A DNA stretch of 64,000 bases from NCBI GenBank assembly GCA_037013495.1, contig CM072804.1, forward strand, positions 34,264,501 through 34,328,500, given 5' to 3'. Source of the DNA: Hippophae tibetana (lineage: Eukaryota; Streptophyta; Magnoliopsida; Rosales; Elaeagnaceae). Position numbers and translations under genes: made by a program. Of this stretch, positions 43,190 to 55,940 are shown one piece after another. The first letter of the stretch is position 1. Every line of letters begins with the position of its first letter. Below the pieces are notes generated by a model. It saw nothing but the letters and a program-made list of their open reading frames with translations. It was not told the DNA's origin and did not search any database.

Positions 43190-46100
43190 ATACAATTTCT
43201 CAACGCATGATGTTTTCAATGGGCACTAAAACAAAAATCAAAATATCATAAAATTCATATATTTCATACAATATTACTATACATAGTAAATTTATACCAA
43301 TGTGTTAATTTTTCATTAATTTCAATTTTGTAGACCCAATTATATTAATTATCAATTCTATTATAATATATTATTTGTGTTATATCTTAAATTTAAATAA
43401 ATAAAATTTTATTATTTCATATGCCAGTCTATGATTTGATATATTTAGCTATGCCCACTTAAGCGTATACAATGATACTGTGTCACGTGAATTGTCTTTG
43501 AAAAGTTCATAGAGCACACTCATTCTATATTCTACTAACTAAATTAACCCTTTTGTACTGCATTCGGTGTATTCTCACATCATATAAGATTTTATCCCTG
43601 AAAAGACTACAATAGATTTTTTTTTCTTTCTTTTTAGTCAGTAATTATCAAGTCACATCGAGCTTTTTTTTCTGTCTTTATATATATATATGGAAGGGGG
43701 ATTTGAGTAAGGAGAAAAATGTTTCCCAGTAATTATTATAAAAAAAATATAAATAATAAAAAATTATAATACCTAATTTTTATAAATAATATGATTATAA
43801 ATTTTTAATTTAAAAATTAAAAGATTAAAATATTTATTTTAAAAAATTATAAAAAATTTAATGTCTAACCTAATATTTATAAAAATAAAATATTTAAATT
43901 AAAATAATTACGGAGCCAAAATAAATTTCTTATGGCCTGTTAAAGATTAATTATTTTCTCATAAATGATGTTATAATATGATTTTATTTTAATATTTTTT
44001 AATTTTAAATTCATTTATAATTAATATTTTACTACAATCGATATTAAATTTTAAATTAATTTATAAGTTTATTATAAGTACATTTTTATTTAGAACTGAC
44101 TTGAATTACGGACTTAAATATCATTTATTGTAATAGTAAAATTATTTAAAATAAAAAATAAAAATTCTACGAAGTTCGTACATAAACATATTAAATTAAT
44201 TAACTAATATTATTTTTAAACTAAAAGTAAAAATATATATTAAAATATAAAGTATTAATATAATTTAAGTATTAAAATCTAAAATAATATTAATAGAAAA
44301 CTTCAAGTAAATTAAAAATATTATTAAAATAAAATATCAAATATTATTATGATATGATATATTTATTAATAAAATATATATATTTAAAATTAAAATTAAA
44401 AGATATTATAGGTCACATATTATATATATGTATGTTGATTTAATATTATTTATTATATTTTTTTATTATAAATATAAATAGTTAAAATAAAAGATTATAT
44501 TATGTGATAATATATATATGTAATTTATTTTAAGTTAAATTTTTTTATTTTATTTTTATTTATTGTGTAATTAATAATTTATATAAATATAAATATGAAT
44601 ATGATTATTTTAAAAAAATGATTAAAATGGTAAAAAAAAAGAATTAAATTATAAATATACTAAAATTTTATTAATAATATATATACGAATATATTATATG
44701 TATAATTAAAAAAAAACATAGGTATATTAAATTATTTTTTACGAAAAACTCGGTTGGAGTTACATGCCGTGTCCCCCGTCCGCCCATGACTTTTAGTGTT
44801 CAGCAACCTTCGAATAAGAAACTCAATTAAAGTTTTTATTAATGTACCAGAAACCATACGTTCCTTACTGACGTTGCCACCGATCGAGTCTATACGTTTA
44901 TTGATTTTTTCAAAAATGTAATCATAAATCCATTTACTTGCTTTTTTTCTTTTTAAGAAAAACCCTTCATCATTTTTATTTTCATCCACATAAAAGATAT
45001 TTCATTGACGTAGAAATGAACTTTCTATACAAGGAGCCCTCACAAAAAGTAATGAGTAAGTTTCTCATGCTAAATTATCCGGATGGTTCTTAATTTTTTT
45101 TATTTAAACTTTGGAACTTTTTTTTTTTACTTATAATTCATTTATTTTTTTAATTTTTATATTTTAATCATTTTAATTTTTACTTATTTAATTCAAAATA
45201 AAATTTCAACTTTAAATTGAGCTTTAAACAGTGTAAAAATAATGGAACAAATTTTTAAAATTAAAAAGTAAATTTTTTTATAGAAAATTTGTGTAATTCA
45301 ACCCCTTATTCCTCGAGCATTGTGACATAATATTTGAAATATATATTAAATTTGATAGATTCAAGTTATGTAATGACATGTATATATGTGATTAATTAAA
45401 TTAATTTTACATTATATAAATATATATATATATTCTAAATTGATTAATATAACATATATAGATTATATTTTTTAAAAAAGTATTTATTTTAATTTGTTGT
45501 CTCAGACAGTAATTTACTGATTAAGAAAAATAGATGTAATTATTTTAATTAATTGATAATTATAATAGATTATTAAGTGAAAATAAGTTGATATAAATAG
45601 AATTATTATTATGTAGAACATGCTATTTAACGCGCCAATTCAGATTTTTGCCACTCACTTTCAGACATATATAGACCTCTCATTTATTAGTGGCAATGTA
45701 AACTGCAATCCCAGTGGACTTTCCACAAAACAGTGTTTAAACATTTCGAACCTACTCATGGACCACAGCACAAAGTCGTTAAATGCTCATGCACCTACAA
45801 TTTATTGATAGTGTCATTTGGATACCTAAATTATACACTATTATCTTTAACTCATATTTTATTTTATATTTTTAATATAATATTATTTTATTTTATTTAA
45901 TCATTATCCTATATAATTTAATCTCATTTAGATTATATAAACTTAATTTTAAACATTTGTTAATATTATTTTTCTTGTTAAATTTATATTTTAAAAATCA
46001 TATATTATATTTTTTTTTATTTTTTGTATCTTATTTGTTTCATTTAAATCTAATAAAAATTAATAAAATATTTTATTATTATTATTTAAAAATTAATATA

Positions 46101-46354
46101 AATTTTAAAAATTAATAAATCTTATTATAATGTTAAGTAAAAATATACATGTATTGTCATCCTCAATTCCAACTACCATCCAAATTTCAATAAAGCTACA
46201 ATTGTGATTTCAGTATCCATATTTTATATATATATAAAAAAAAAACCCACTTTACCCACCATATTAATTAATCAAATCTATTTACCCATTTCACCTTGAT
46301 CCCTATCCATCTTCTTATATAACTCTCAATAAACCCTGTCATAGCCCATTAACA
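43190..46354. other. AT-rich intergenic DNA upstream of SAM gene
   Basis: Extremely AT-rich. One 85-codon minus-strand frame at 44732-44989 sits in a less AT-rich patch (44740-45000); it matches no family I know and may be chance. TATA-like sequences near 46222-46241 (TTTTATATATATATAAAA) and 46316-46322 (TATATAA) could serve the gene at 46355; the first leaves a 5' leader of normal length. Confidence 0.45.
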
Positions 46355-47191
46355 ATGGACTGGTTCTCTTGGCTATCAAAAAGCAACCTTGAGCCCTCTC
46401 TTATCTATGATTATGGACTAGCCTTTGCTAAAAATGAACTCCAGTTGGAAGATATAAGCTACTTTAACCATGAGTTTCTTCAAAGTATGGGCATCTCTGT
46501 GGCTAAACACAGGCTAGAGATTCTCAAACTTGCAAGAAAAGAACAACTAAGCAGCACAAGATCATTTTCAAGGCTATTTTGGGCATTTGGGAAAACCAAA
46601 AAGTGCTTTAGCAAGTATTTCAACAAATTGGTTTCTCATGATGAAATGTCTTCTTCTCCTAAAAAATTGCCTGAGCCGATTAAGTACCAAGAGCAATGGA
46701 GAGGAGCATTATTGAGAAAGCAGAGGAGTGAGGATGTAAACGAAGAGAGATCAATGGTTAAAACAAGAAGCATAGCGCTTTCTGGGCCTTTAGATGGGAG
46801 AGTTAATGAAAGGCTAACGTCAAGTAATACTAGAAGCTTAAAGCTTTCTGGGCCTATTGATGGAAAGATGCAAGAGAGATTGATGTATACAAATAAGAGT
46901 CCAATGTTAAGTAGGCCTTTTGATAACGGAAGGGCTTCACTTCCTCCACCTCCTGAAAGGTTGATGATTACTACAACTAGGAGCCCAAAGATATGTGGAG
47001 CTGAGGAACATGGAAGAACACAAGACAGGTATTTGAATATGACAAGTGGTAAAAGCCCTAGGGTTTCAGGACAATTGGATGGGAGAATTAGCCCTAAGCT
47101 CATTAGTCTATATGACAAAGAAAGGGTTGATCTTGATTATGATGAACATTCACTTTGGACTACACTCTTTCAAGATATGAAACCCACTTGA
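46355..47191 (+). CDS. SAM-domain protein, plant type
   Basis: An intact single-exon gene of 278 codons. Residues 1-65 form a sterile alpha motif: MDWFSWLSKSNLEPSLIYDY, LEDISYFNHEFLQSMGI and KHRLEILKLARKE. This five-helix fold mediates protein-protein contacts, with 'MGI...HRL.IL' as its typical end helix. Residues 66-95 are basic and aromatic. From about 138 a degenerate repeat with consensus (R)S..LSGP.DGR..ERL occurs five times (near 141, 162, 185, 210 and 237), with PPPP at 197-200. The C-terminus is acidic and aromatic (DYDEHSLWTTLFQDMKPT). There is no signal peptide or membrane segment. Arabidopsis has small SAM-only proteins of this type; their role is not established as far as I know. 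ATG is preceded by AACA, a fair plant context. It is the only gene here that looks functional. Codon use is unlike that of the elements around it. Confidence 0.88.
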   Translation: MDWFSWLSKSNLEPSLIYDYGLAFAKNELQLEDISYFNHEFLQSMGISVAKHRLEILKLARKEQLSSTRSFSRLFWAFGKTKKCFSKYFNKLVSHDEMSSSPKKLPEPIKYQEQWRGALLRKQRSEDVNEERSMVKTRSIALSGPLDGRVNERLTSSNTRSLKLSGPIDGKMQERLMYTNKSPMLSRPFDNGRASLPPPPERLMITTTRSPKICGAEEHGRTQDRYLNMTSGKSPRVSGQLDGRISPKLISLYDKERVDLDYDEHSLWTTLFQDMKPT

Positions 47192-48561
47192 GAATATTTG
47201 TGCTTTTTAAAGTTTTTACCATTTACTATTAGGATTAAATTAAGATGGGTATTCTTAATTTTTCTTACATTAAAGAAAAAAGTTTGTATAATTTTGGATT
47301 ACTCTGTTTTTCTTCTTGTGATGTGTAATTATATTGAGGTAGAATTAATTAACCTCTGTGCTGATGCATGAAAGAGTCATTGTTTTAGGGCATTCATAGG
47401 TGTCATGTTTGGGAGAAGCATAAGTGTGTTTAAGGCATCTTGCTTGTATTCTTAGGTTATACAAGTCATTCATGGGTGACCTTTTGGCTTTTCCAATTCA
47501 GTTTATTCATCTTAGCAACAACAATTGAGATGACAAACAACTAATGGATGGGCCTGTTTTTTTTTCTTTTTTTTTTAAAAAACCTATTATTATCTGCCAC
47601 CTGCAATAAATTAAAATGAAAAGTAAGTTTTTGTTTAAATATATAACCAATGTACTTTGAATTATTATAGTCTGCTATGATAGAAAATGGTAAAATTAGA
47701 TTTCTCTCTCTTTGAGTTTGGCCACCATCTAATTGTTATTTGTTGAGATTTTTATGGATATTCAATTGGGGAAGTTACTATATAGCTTTTAAGTTAATTC
47801 AGATATATTGATGCAGTTTTTACCATCTATCTGTTAGTCAATTACGACAATTTATAGCTTTAGTGTCGTCAATTACTACAGTTTATATAGCATTTATTTG
47901 CATTAAGGGTGTGGATTGAAAGGAAAGACAGGAACTAGGTAAGGCTCACGTTTTTCTGATCTTAAAGCTGACTTCATCTGGCTCAATGAATGAACAATAA
48001 TAATGTATTTCCCCTTTCGTTTATTATTGTTATTATTATTATTTTGGATACAATACAGTTCGGGTTTATTCCTACGGTTAAACAACAGGAACCGTTAACC
48101 GTTTTAAACCATAGTTTAATCTAAAAATCCAAAAAAGTATATGAAATATGAATACCAAGGATTAGAATCCAACATGAACTGTGATCCAAACTGGCTTTTT
48201 TTAAAAATGGGTCATGAATTGAACCGTTATGCCGGAACCAACTTGAACAGGTCGGTACCGCGGAGCACTAAACTGTTGGATCAAATTGTGATCCCTAAGC
48301 AATACTAATATATAAGATCAAACTAATTTATGCTCTGTGTAATAATTACTTATTGATAAATTAGATCAAAGTCACGTGCAATGCTCTTGAAAAATATGAG
48401 GAAAACACACCAATCTTCTATTTCAGCCTGAATAAAACTGCATCCATACTTCATGCAAACCAAATAAATATGGAAAAAACAGAGCTTATAATTATTTGCA
48501 AATCTCTCGTCAAAATTTCTACAAATTTACATACATCTACATTTGCTACTGAACTAGCCTG
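47192..48561. other. Intergenic DNA downstream of SAM gene
   Basis: 3' flank without a canonical AATAAA; a T-rich stretch lies at 47550-47580 and a TTATTATTG microsatellite at about 48020-48042. Part 48050-48290 has AACCGTT-type words as in dispersed inverted-repeat elements, without clear ends. Confidence 0.4.
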
Positions 48562-48614
48562 ATGGTTTTGGAACAAAGTTTGGTTACACAAGGCAATCAA
48601 ACATGCAGTATTGG

Positions 48615-48617
<3 letters not shown>

Positions 48618-48646
<29 letters not shown>
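48618..48646. repeat. Homopolymer of 29 G
   Basis: Uninterrupted G run, preceded by GGGGA, in an AT-rich surrounding. Could form G-quadruplexes or mark a sequencing problem. Confidence 0.9.
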
Positions 48647-48959
48647 AGTTTACAACAAAAACAACGTGCACAAGACTACAGAGTAGATTTGGAGCTGAAG
48701 GGAGTTTTAAGGGGATACGCTTGAATTTATTGAGTCATCAGTCCAAAAAGAAGCGAAAGTTTAAATTAAGGATCTCATTAGCCTAGAAATGAGTGAAAAT
48801 ATAATTACATAAATTAAGACTAATTAAAATTTAGAAACGAGTGAAAAGATAATTAAGCAAATTATGATTAATTAAAATTTATCACATCAATCACACATTC
48901 AAAATGCAACAAATAAAAATACGAAAATAGAATAAATACGACATAAATAATTTTTAGAT

Positions 48960-49870
48960 ATAAACAACATAGACTATAATAATAAACTAAGAGAAAAATC
49001 ATCGATATACCAACTACTTAACATCTTTAACTATCCACTATAAAAATAAATATACAATTACAAAGAGATCTTAAAGTAACTTTATAATTATAATGCCCCT
49101 GGTGTAATTTAATTAGACTCGTCGCTCTTTCTATAGTCTTCACGAGATAAGTGTATGAATCCGGGCTAATATTTTGATCTTCTCGAGTCCTACATATAAT
49201 CGTTCCTATTTGATGAGCACCTGAAATGTTTTGTCATAATAACACCATGTAATACGTATCCTAGTAGGATTCAATAATGAACAAGAACAGTTAAACCTAG
49301 AAGCTAAATAGATAAACTAAACAAACGCGAAAAACTCAAGATTATATGAACAAAGCAAATAGGCATATGAACCAATCAAATATAATCACATAATATATTT
49401 GAATGATTGATATAAGATAAGACCTAAAACAATATGTTACTTAGAAAATAAGTTTATTTTCTTAAAAAAAAAAGTTTTCAAAGAGAGCACAGAAAGAGTG
49501 ATGTTGAAATAAGTGTGGCAATTTACAACAATAAGCAATGAGTTATTTATATAGAAAAATTAAAACCTTAATCCTATGTCAATTGTTAAATGACATTCCT
49601 ATTTTTAAAATGATTAATAATACCCATTTCAAAAAGGACTTTTTGACACTGATACAAATTGCCCCAAGTTAAAATAGAAGTTTAAAAAATAAAAAAAAAG
49701 CACGCACTCGATTGATCGAGATCCTACTCAATGATCTAGTCATGTATCGATTAATCATAACCCTTTTCAATCGATCTACCAACGATAACTCAAATGTGCA
49801 TTTTTAATCCAAGGGCACTTGATCTGTACTCGATCAATCTACCATAGGTCGACCAATTGACACAATTCTT
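48960..49870 (-). repeat. LTR-like dispersed repeat E, copy 1
   Basis: Shares in order with 62520-63560: AACTATCCACTATAAAAATAA, a TATACAATTACA-like part, ATTCAATAATGAA, a TATA-like stretch (TTATTTATATAGA), and a terminal zone rich in TCGATCGA/TCGATTGA words (49700-49860). The order reads like a copia LTR on the minus strand. Ends and target duplication not determined. Confidence 0.45.
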
Positions 49871-51617
49871 GACAAACTTATGTGTAACTAAAATCAACTA
49901 GACAAAACACTACAACTTGGCTAGAAAGCCTCATTGTTTATTAGTCCAGTTATAATTTAAAAATTAATTTGAAGATCAAGTATATATATTCACATCATTC
50001 ATCTTAGAATAAAAAAATAACAAGGATGCATTCTCCCCTTAAATGCATAATAGTATGAAACATGCAAGCATACTTATTCTCACCCTTTTTTTGAGAAACC
50101 AAGTAAGCAAGAAACACAATTATCCAATATGATTAACCAAAACATTCATTTAGGCATTCCGGTAAAATAAACTATAAATTATAATCAAAATAAAATAACC
50201 TAGAAACACTTGAATTTAGACAATATCCATAGAGACAAAAATAGATGAAGACAAGAAATGGAATAAGTAAATAAATAATCATTGCTCCTATCACCAAGAG
50301 AACTATAAGGAATGTGCATGTCGTAGAACAAAGAGAGAATGTAAGTGCCTTATTCATGTCATGAAACACCAATTCCATCTACATTTCTAAAAGTACCGTC
50401 CAACATTCAAGGACCAAATACATTGACATTTGACACCACTTCATTAAAGACTTAATAAAATCAAAGACCTTTTATTGCAACATGTCAACATTGATCTTCA
50501 ACTTGTTGATTTGTTCACTAAACTCTGAGATTATCTTATGTTTGAGTATCTAAGAAAGGCTATTAGTGTTTGTGTCTCTCCTTGAGATTTAGTGTGTGTA
50601 TCCTTCAGTCTATATAGTTACCTAAAGTGATGAGCATCTTATGTGTTGTTTGAGTTTTATTATTGTCTTTGTTTATTTTCAACATTGCTTATGAGTTTGT
50701 TCAGCGTGTGTTGTTGATTATATGTCTTCGTGATATCTGATATTGTGTTATCATTTAATAATCCTATTATAGTATCATAAGTGATCAGGATTATTTCATT
50801 ATATATGCCATCTCTCTCTTATATAGAAATGTTCCTTTGAATTTGTGTCAAAAATAAAAATAAGTTTGTTTACACAACTTGTTGTTTGCAATATGGTTTG
50901 TTGTATGTGATGTGATTGTAGGATTCCAATGCATTATATTTTCCTGACTTGTATATCCATATTTCATGTTTGTTTGTTCTTAGCCTATTAGTGTGCTTTT
51001 ATGTAGAGATAACAAGATAGCATTTGGTTAGACTACATGTAGGTCTATATCATACATTCATGGGTTTGTGTTGTTTCATGTGTGCATCATAAAGGTGTAG
51101 TTACAAACATTAAAGTTTGAGTGGAGTTGTGAGTTTAGACATGCACTATGTAGTGATGCATTCATATGTATATGTTGATTCATAAAGATGCAGTGAGCAT
51201 AAAAGTACAGAGGCACTAGTGTTAGGTGTGTTTGAATTCCTTTAAGTCATCTTGCATGAATATACTGTGTGTTAATATTATGCCTGTATAGGTTATGCAG
51301 TGTTTTTCTATGGAAATCCAAGGGAGATATTACAAGTCATGTTATTTTGTGTTAGCATTTTATATGCAAAACATGGAGTTTGTATTATTTTACTTAATGT
51401 ATTGGCATCTGTATTGGCATCTTGTATTTAAGGTTAATTAATGTCAGTTAAGTATTGCACACACTCACATAGTATTTACATTTTTATGTTTACATGATGC
51501 ACAAATCATCAAGGATTGGAAGCATATAGTTGACATGTTTAGATTGTGTATGTGCATCGGGTTTTCTTTTGTCTTTGAGGGTAGATTGAGGTGTTTATAC
51601 AGGTATCATTGTATAAA
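49871..51617. other. Intergenic DNA, no gene recognised
   Basis: GT-rich stretch at 50630-51590 with many TGTTTG/TATGTG words; no supported gene. Confidence 0.4.
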
Positions 51618-53760
51618 AGAAACAGCTCTCAAACTAAATCCCCAAATACATTTAGTTGCCCTAATACGATTAAAAAAACAAACTACAAACTAAACAAATA
51701 TTAATGCACACAAATAGAGGGGAAAAAAGTAGATCTTTTAAAGGTGCAACTTGCTTTATTCTGCACATAAACTCACAAATATTGTGTCTGATATTTTGTG
51801 TTGCTTGACTCCATTTCATATCCATTGATGTATATATATGTACCTATTTCCTATATTCACTTAATTAAGAAGGGGAATTCTAATACAATTACTATATCTA
51901 TAAAATAACATTTTAATTCAATAATGAAACAAAACATACCACAATCATAATGTTATTAAGAATATAATCTTAATTATGTTGGAATGTTTTGAAGTCAACT
52001 AAATAACAAATATCCACTTTGTTTTAAAATAATCAAATTCTTCAAATAGGAAATTCCTTCAAATATTAAAAGGTCGCCACCGAAAGTCCTAAAGGGCAAT
52101 CAATAAACTCCAACCAAGTCCAATTAATGCTTGAACTTATCTACTAAAGGCTAAACTAAAATGTTCACTTATATTTTACCAACATATCCATTCTCAAACT
52201 CTTTATGCTTAATGATACCATTGTGTTTAACTACCAAAGCATACTTCTCTTTTTCAAACAAAGTTTTTGTGTTTAACTACCAAATCATACCTCTCTTTTT
52301 GAAACAAAGTATTCAATGCAAATGTAGTCAACAAAGGTCAATTCACCAAAATAATAAACATGATTACAAGCTTCAATCTAAAAGGATCTACTCAAAATAG
52401 TCTCAAAGAGCATGCAACACACTCTATTCAAAAGAGTCAAACTCTCTAATATAAACCACTAACTAGTCACAAATTTCTCAATTTCATATTTTTCAATCAT
52501 GACAAAAAATTCAAAATTAAATCATCAGAAGTACAACATCAAAATTTAGAAACCTATCAAATAACTAAAAGCTTGAAAAAAAATATAAAATAATAAACTT
52601 GATTACTCCAAAAATAACAGGTGAACTTATGCTCTGATATCAATTTGTTATAAATTGGTGAATGCAAAAATGCGAGTCAAGAATCAATTTGGATTGCACA
52701 AATAAGAATTAATAGGTTAATGCAAAATAATAATCAATAAAAATATAACGACATGAAGATTCAAGTGATTCCATATTTCAATGTAAAAGCCTACCCAACT
52801 TGTGATAATTGTTAAGGAAGTCCCATATTGGCCAGGAGTTCGGCAGTAGTGCTGCTTATAAGCTTGGGTAACCCTATAATTTACAAGCTGGCTTTTGAGT
52901 TATAAGTTAGGCATGCGTTTCTTAACATGGTATCAGAGTTAGGCTCTTGGTCTGATACATGGCTCTCTTTCAGTCCCCCGTGGAAACATAAGCCCACCTT
53001 TGTCCATCGATGACTGCCGATGTGAGGGAGAGTGTTAAGGAAGTCCCACATTAGCCAAAACTTCAGTAGCAGTGCTGCTTATAAGCCTAAACAATCCTCT
53101 AACTTATAAGTTGGTTTTTGGGTTATGAGTTAGGATTGAGTTTCTTAACAATAACACACTAATAAAAATCAACAAATAATCAAAATGAAGAGTATAAACA
53201 TCAATATTAAAAAAACAACTAAATCAAATCCCCAAATACACTCCATTACTTTAAGAAATTATGCGGCAATACAAAAGTAAGATTAAAGGAATTAACTTGC
53301 AACTAAATAAATATTATTGTACACAAATGAAACAAAAAAGAGAAAATCTTCAAGAAGGAAAGCTTGCTCTATTCTTCAAACACAAGCTCACAAAAATCAT
53401 GTCTGATGTCAAGAATTGGCTTCATTATTGTACGTGTAGCTTGACTCTAATCCATTATTCGGTGATGTATTTTTATGGACCTATTGTCCATATCGATCCA
53501 ATTAAGAAAGATTATTCTATTTCAATTAAGAAACCTATGAAATATCATCCTAATTTAATAAGAAAATAATGCATCTCATAATCATAATCCTATTAAAAAT
53601 ACATTTTGAACCAAATTCAATAACATTGGATTTCTAAATTCTATTATTCATAAGCTTTGGAGGAGACTTTTCAATATTAACTTTGTTTCGCCTATAGAAG
53701 CATTGTGCATATTGTTTTATGTTTGGATTTTTTTGTCCATTTGGAATGTAGGTATCAACA
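51618..53760 (-). mobile_element. Decayed copia-type element F with TRIM inserted
   Basis: Segments 51630-52010 and 53210-53600 are homologous in the same orientation (shared blocks ATCCCCAAATACA, ATTTTTGTG..GACT-like and AATCATAAT..TATTAA). A minus-strand PBS TGATATCAGAGC lies at 52631-52642, next to a terminus near TTGTTATAAATTGG (about 52646). So the right copy (about 52646-53760) is the 5' LTR and the left one a truncated 3' LTR. The 600 bp between them code for nothing recognisable. At 52223-52314 there are two copies of a 46-bp unit (GTGTTTAACTACCAAA..). Confidence 0.5.
52810..53150 (+). mobile_element. Single TRIM element
   Basis: LTRs at 52810-52927 and 53033-53150, both 118 bp, start TGTTAAGGAAGTCCCA and end TTTCTTAACA. 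The internal region begins at once with the tRNA-iMet PBS TGGTATCAGAG (52928-52938) and ends with the purine-rich GATGTGAGGGAGAG (53019-53032). Flanks ATAAT (52805-52809) and ATAAC (53151-53155) are a target duplication with one change. It is non-coding and 341 bp long. It needs enzymes from another element. It interrupts the LTR of element F. Confidence 0.88.
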
Positions 53761-55357
53761 TTATGATTGCTTAGTATGCAAATGTAATTAATAAAAATTA
53801 TTATTTATTAATCTTGTACAATTTGTATCAATACTTACATAAAATTTTACATGATATAGCGTCATGAGTGATATAGATAACATTTTCATTCACTACTTGA
53901 CTTATTTGCATATGAGGAACCCATTTTCATTAAAGAACATTTGTCTTGAAAATAACAATATGTACGTGAGAGTCACTATTACAACAAATGGCTCTTAGCT
54001 TGATTTTTAACCAATTTATGGCAACTAGAATATATTTAAGAGGTTTTTAAAGCCTTTTAATAATTGTAAGGTTAAAAAATCATATATTAATGACTTCAAA
54101 ACCAATTTATAACAACAAAAAATAAATTATATACAAATCTAATTTAGTTATAATATCACTAAATACAAGTAAATATATATGTGCATGATATATTATATAT
54201 AAAATTACATGTATTCATTACTATATATGTTCTTATTTACAAGATAAATACATAATAATAATGGTTCATATTAATTGTATAATATCCTTAGATTCTTCTT
54301 CTGATTATTTTTACAACCTTATAATATGGAGTATATGTTCTATACATTCTTCTCAAAAATCTTCAAAAACTTGCATATCGTAGTCCATTTTACTCCCAAA
54401 CAACTACATATATTTAAATTATTATTTCACTTCTTAAATTCATTAAAAAATTAAAAAATAATTTATATTTTAAAAGAGTATATTAGGTTAAAGGTATTTT
54501 CTTAACATTTTTTAATTTTAAATTCATTTAAAGTTGATTTTTAATTAGAATCAACTTTAAACGTTAACTTTAATGCATTTTATCGTAGTGTTGAGTTCTA
54601 ATGGATGTAATAAAATATGGTGTAATCTTCATATTATTTAAGGTTTAAATATATTACATGTTTAAATAAATAATAAATAAAACAATATACACCATGTATC
54701 AATGCAACTACCTCATGTAGTGTTTTTTGTTTTTCCCTTTCTTTTTCAATAGTTGATGACATAATTCCTTATGTATGTAGAATATTTATTAGTATCCATC
54801 CTACTTCTAATGTCCAATAATAATAAAACCTAGATTGTTTTTACATGAGATATTCAACAATTATAAATACAACAAAAAGTTCCACATGATGCAAAAATGC
54901 TAAACATATTGGCTATTGAGTTATCTCATACCACAATTTCACTCGTTAAAATCCAAGCCTTAGGAAGAAATTGCTCCCTCGTATTACTTTCAAATTCTAC
55001 ATCCCTTTATCAAAAATTGTGTAACATACATGACCTATGTTTAGGGTACGTGGTACATATTATGGAGTACTTTCTGGGGAAGAACATAACTAACTGTAAC
55101 TTCTACACAAAAACAAAAACTCTTCCATCAATATTGAAGTTATAACTAAGATAGGAAATCAAGGTCAGGACAATCTGAGTATTTGAGTAGTAGGATCTGT
55201 AAGGTTCCAGTGCACTATTACTTTGTCAAAAGCTTACAAATTAGATGCCATTGGGCCAATACAATAGAGAAGATTCTTATTATAGATGTAATCCAATAAT
55301 AAATTGGGTTCAGATAACAAAAATTGTGTATCTGATCACTATTGGGTGTTATATAAT
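53761..55357. other. Intergenic DNA, no gene recognised
   Basis: AT-rich with chance frames only (the longest at 54897-55145 has no family resemblance). Confidence 0.45.
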
Positions 55358-55465
55358 GGTGGTAATTTTATATCGTAACTCGATTGATCAATCGAACTCA
55401 AACCAAAAAAATCAAATCAAATACAAATCTAATTAAATTTGGGCCAATTTTAGGCTAGCTCAAAT

Positions 55466-55869
55466 TGTTGGGAAATTATACAAATTCCCGATAAGCCAGA
55501 TTCATGAGAAAACAAGAATAAAAATAACACACAAATTTGATAACGGAGTTCGGCCAATCTTGCTTACGTCTCCGGACCTGCTGCAGATCTTTTTACTGAA
55601 AGAGGAGAAATTACACAAGGTGTTTACAACACTCATAACACATAACCCAATTGCACCCAATAAAATTACTCTTAATTTTCTCTCACAAAAGCTTTTCTCT
55701 CAATTGGAATGAACACTTTGGATGATTAATTTATTACAATTACACATGTATTTATAGGAAAATTCACTCCTTGAATTACTCCTTAAATTAATAGTTCCTT
55801 GAATTGCTCCTTGAATTAAGCTCCATGTTTTGCTCCTTAAATTAAGGAGTTTTATAACAATCTCCAACA
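55466..55869 (-). repeat. 3' LTR of copia element D
   Basis: Plus strand TGTTGGGAAATTATAC to ACAATCTCCAACA, 404 bp. Confidence 0.93.
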
Positions 55870-55940
55870 ATCTCCCACTTGAAGACTGATTTTAATCTGT
55901 CTTCACACCTCGATCAATGCAGCAGCTTTTCTAGTCTTTG

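Noticed and set aside
48562..48786. Frame with a run of glycines
   Set aside because: The glycines are just the G29 tract read as GGG codons; no other support.
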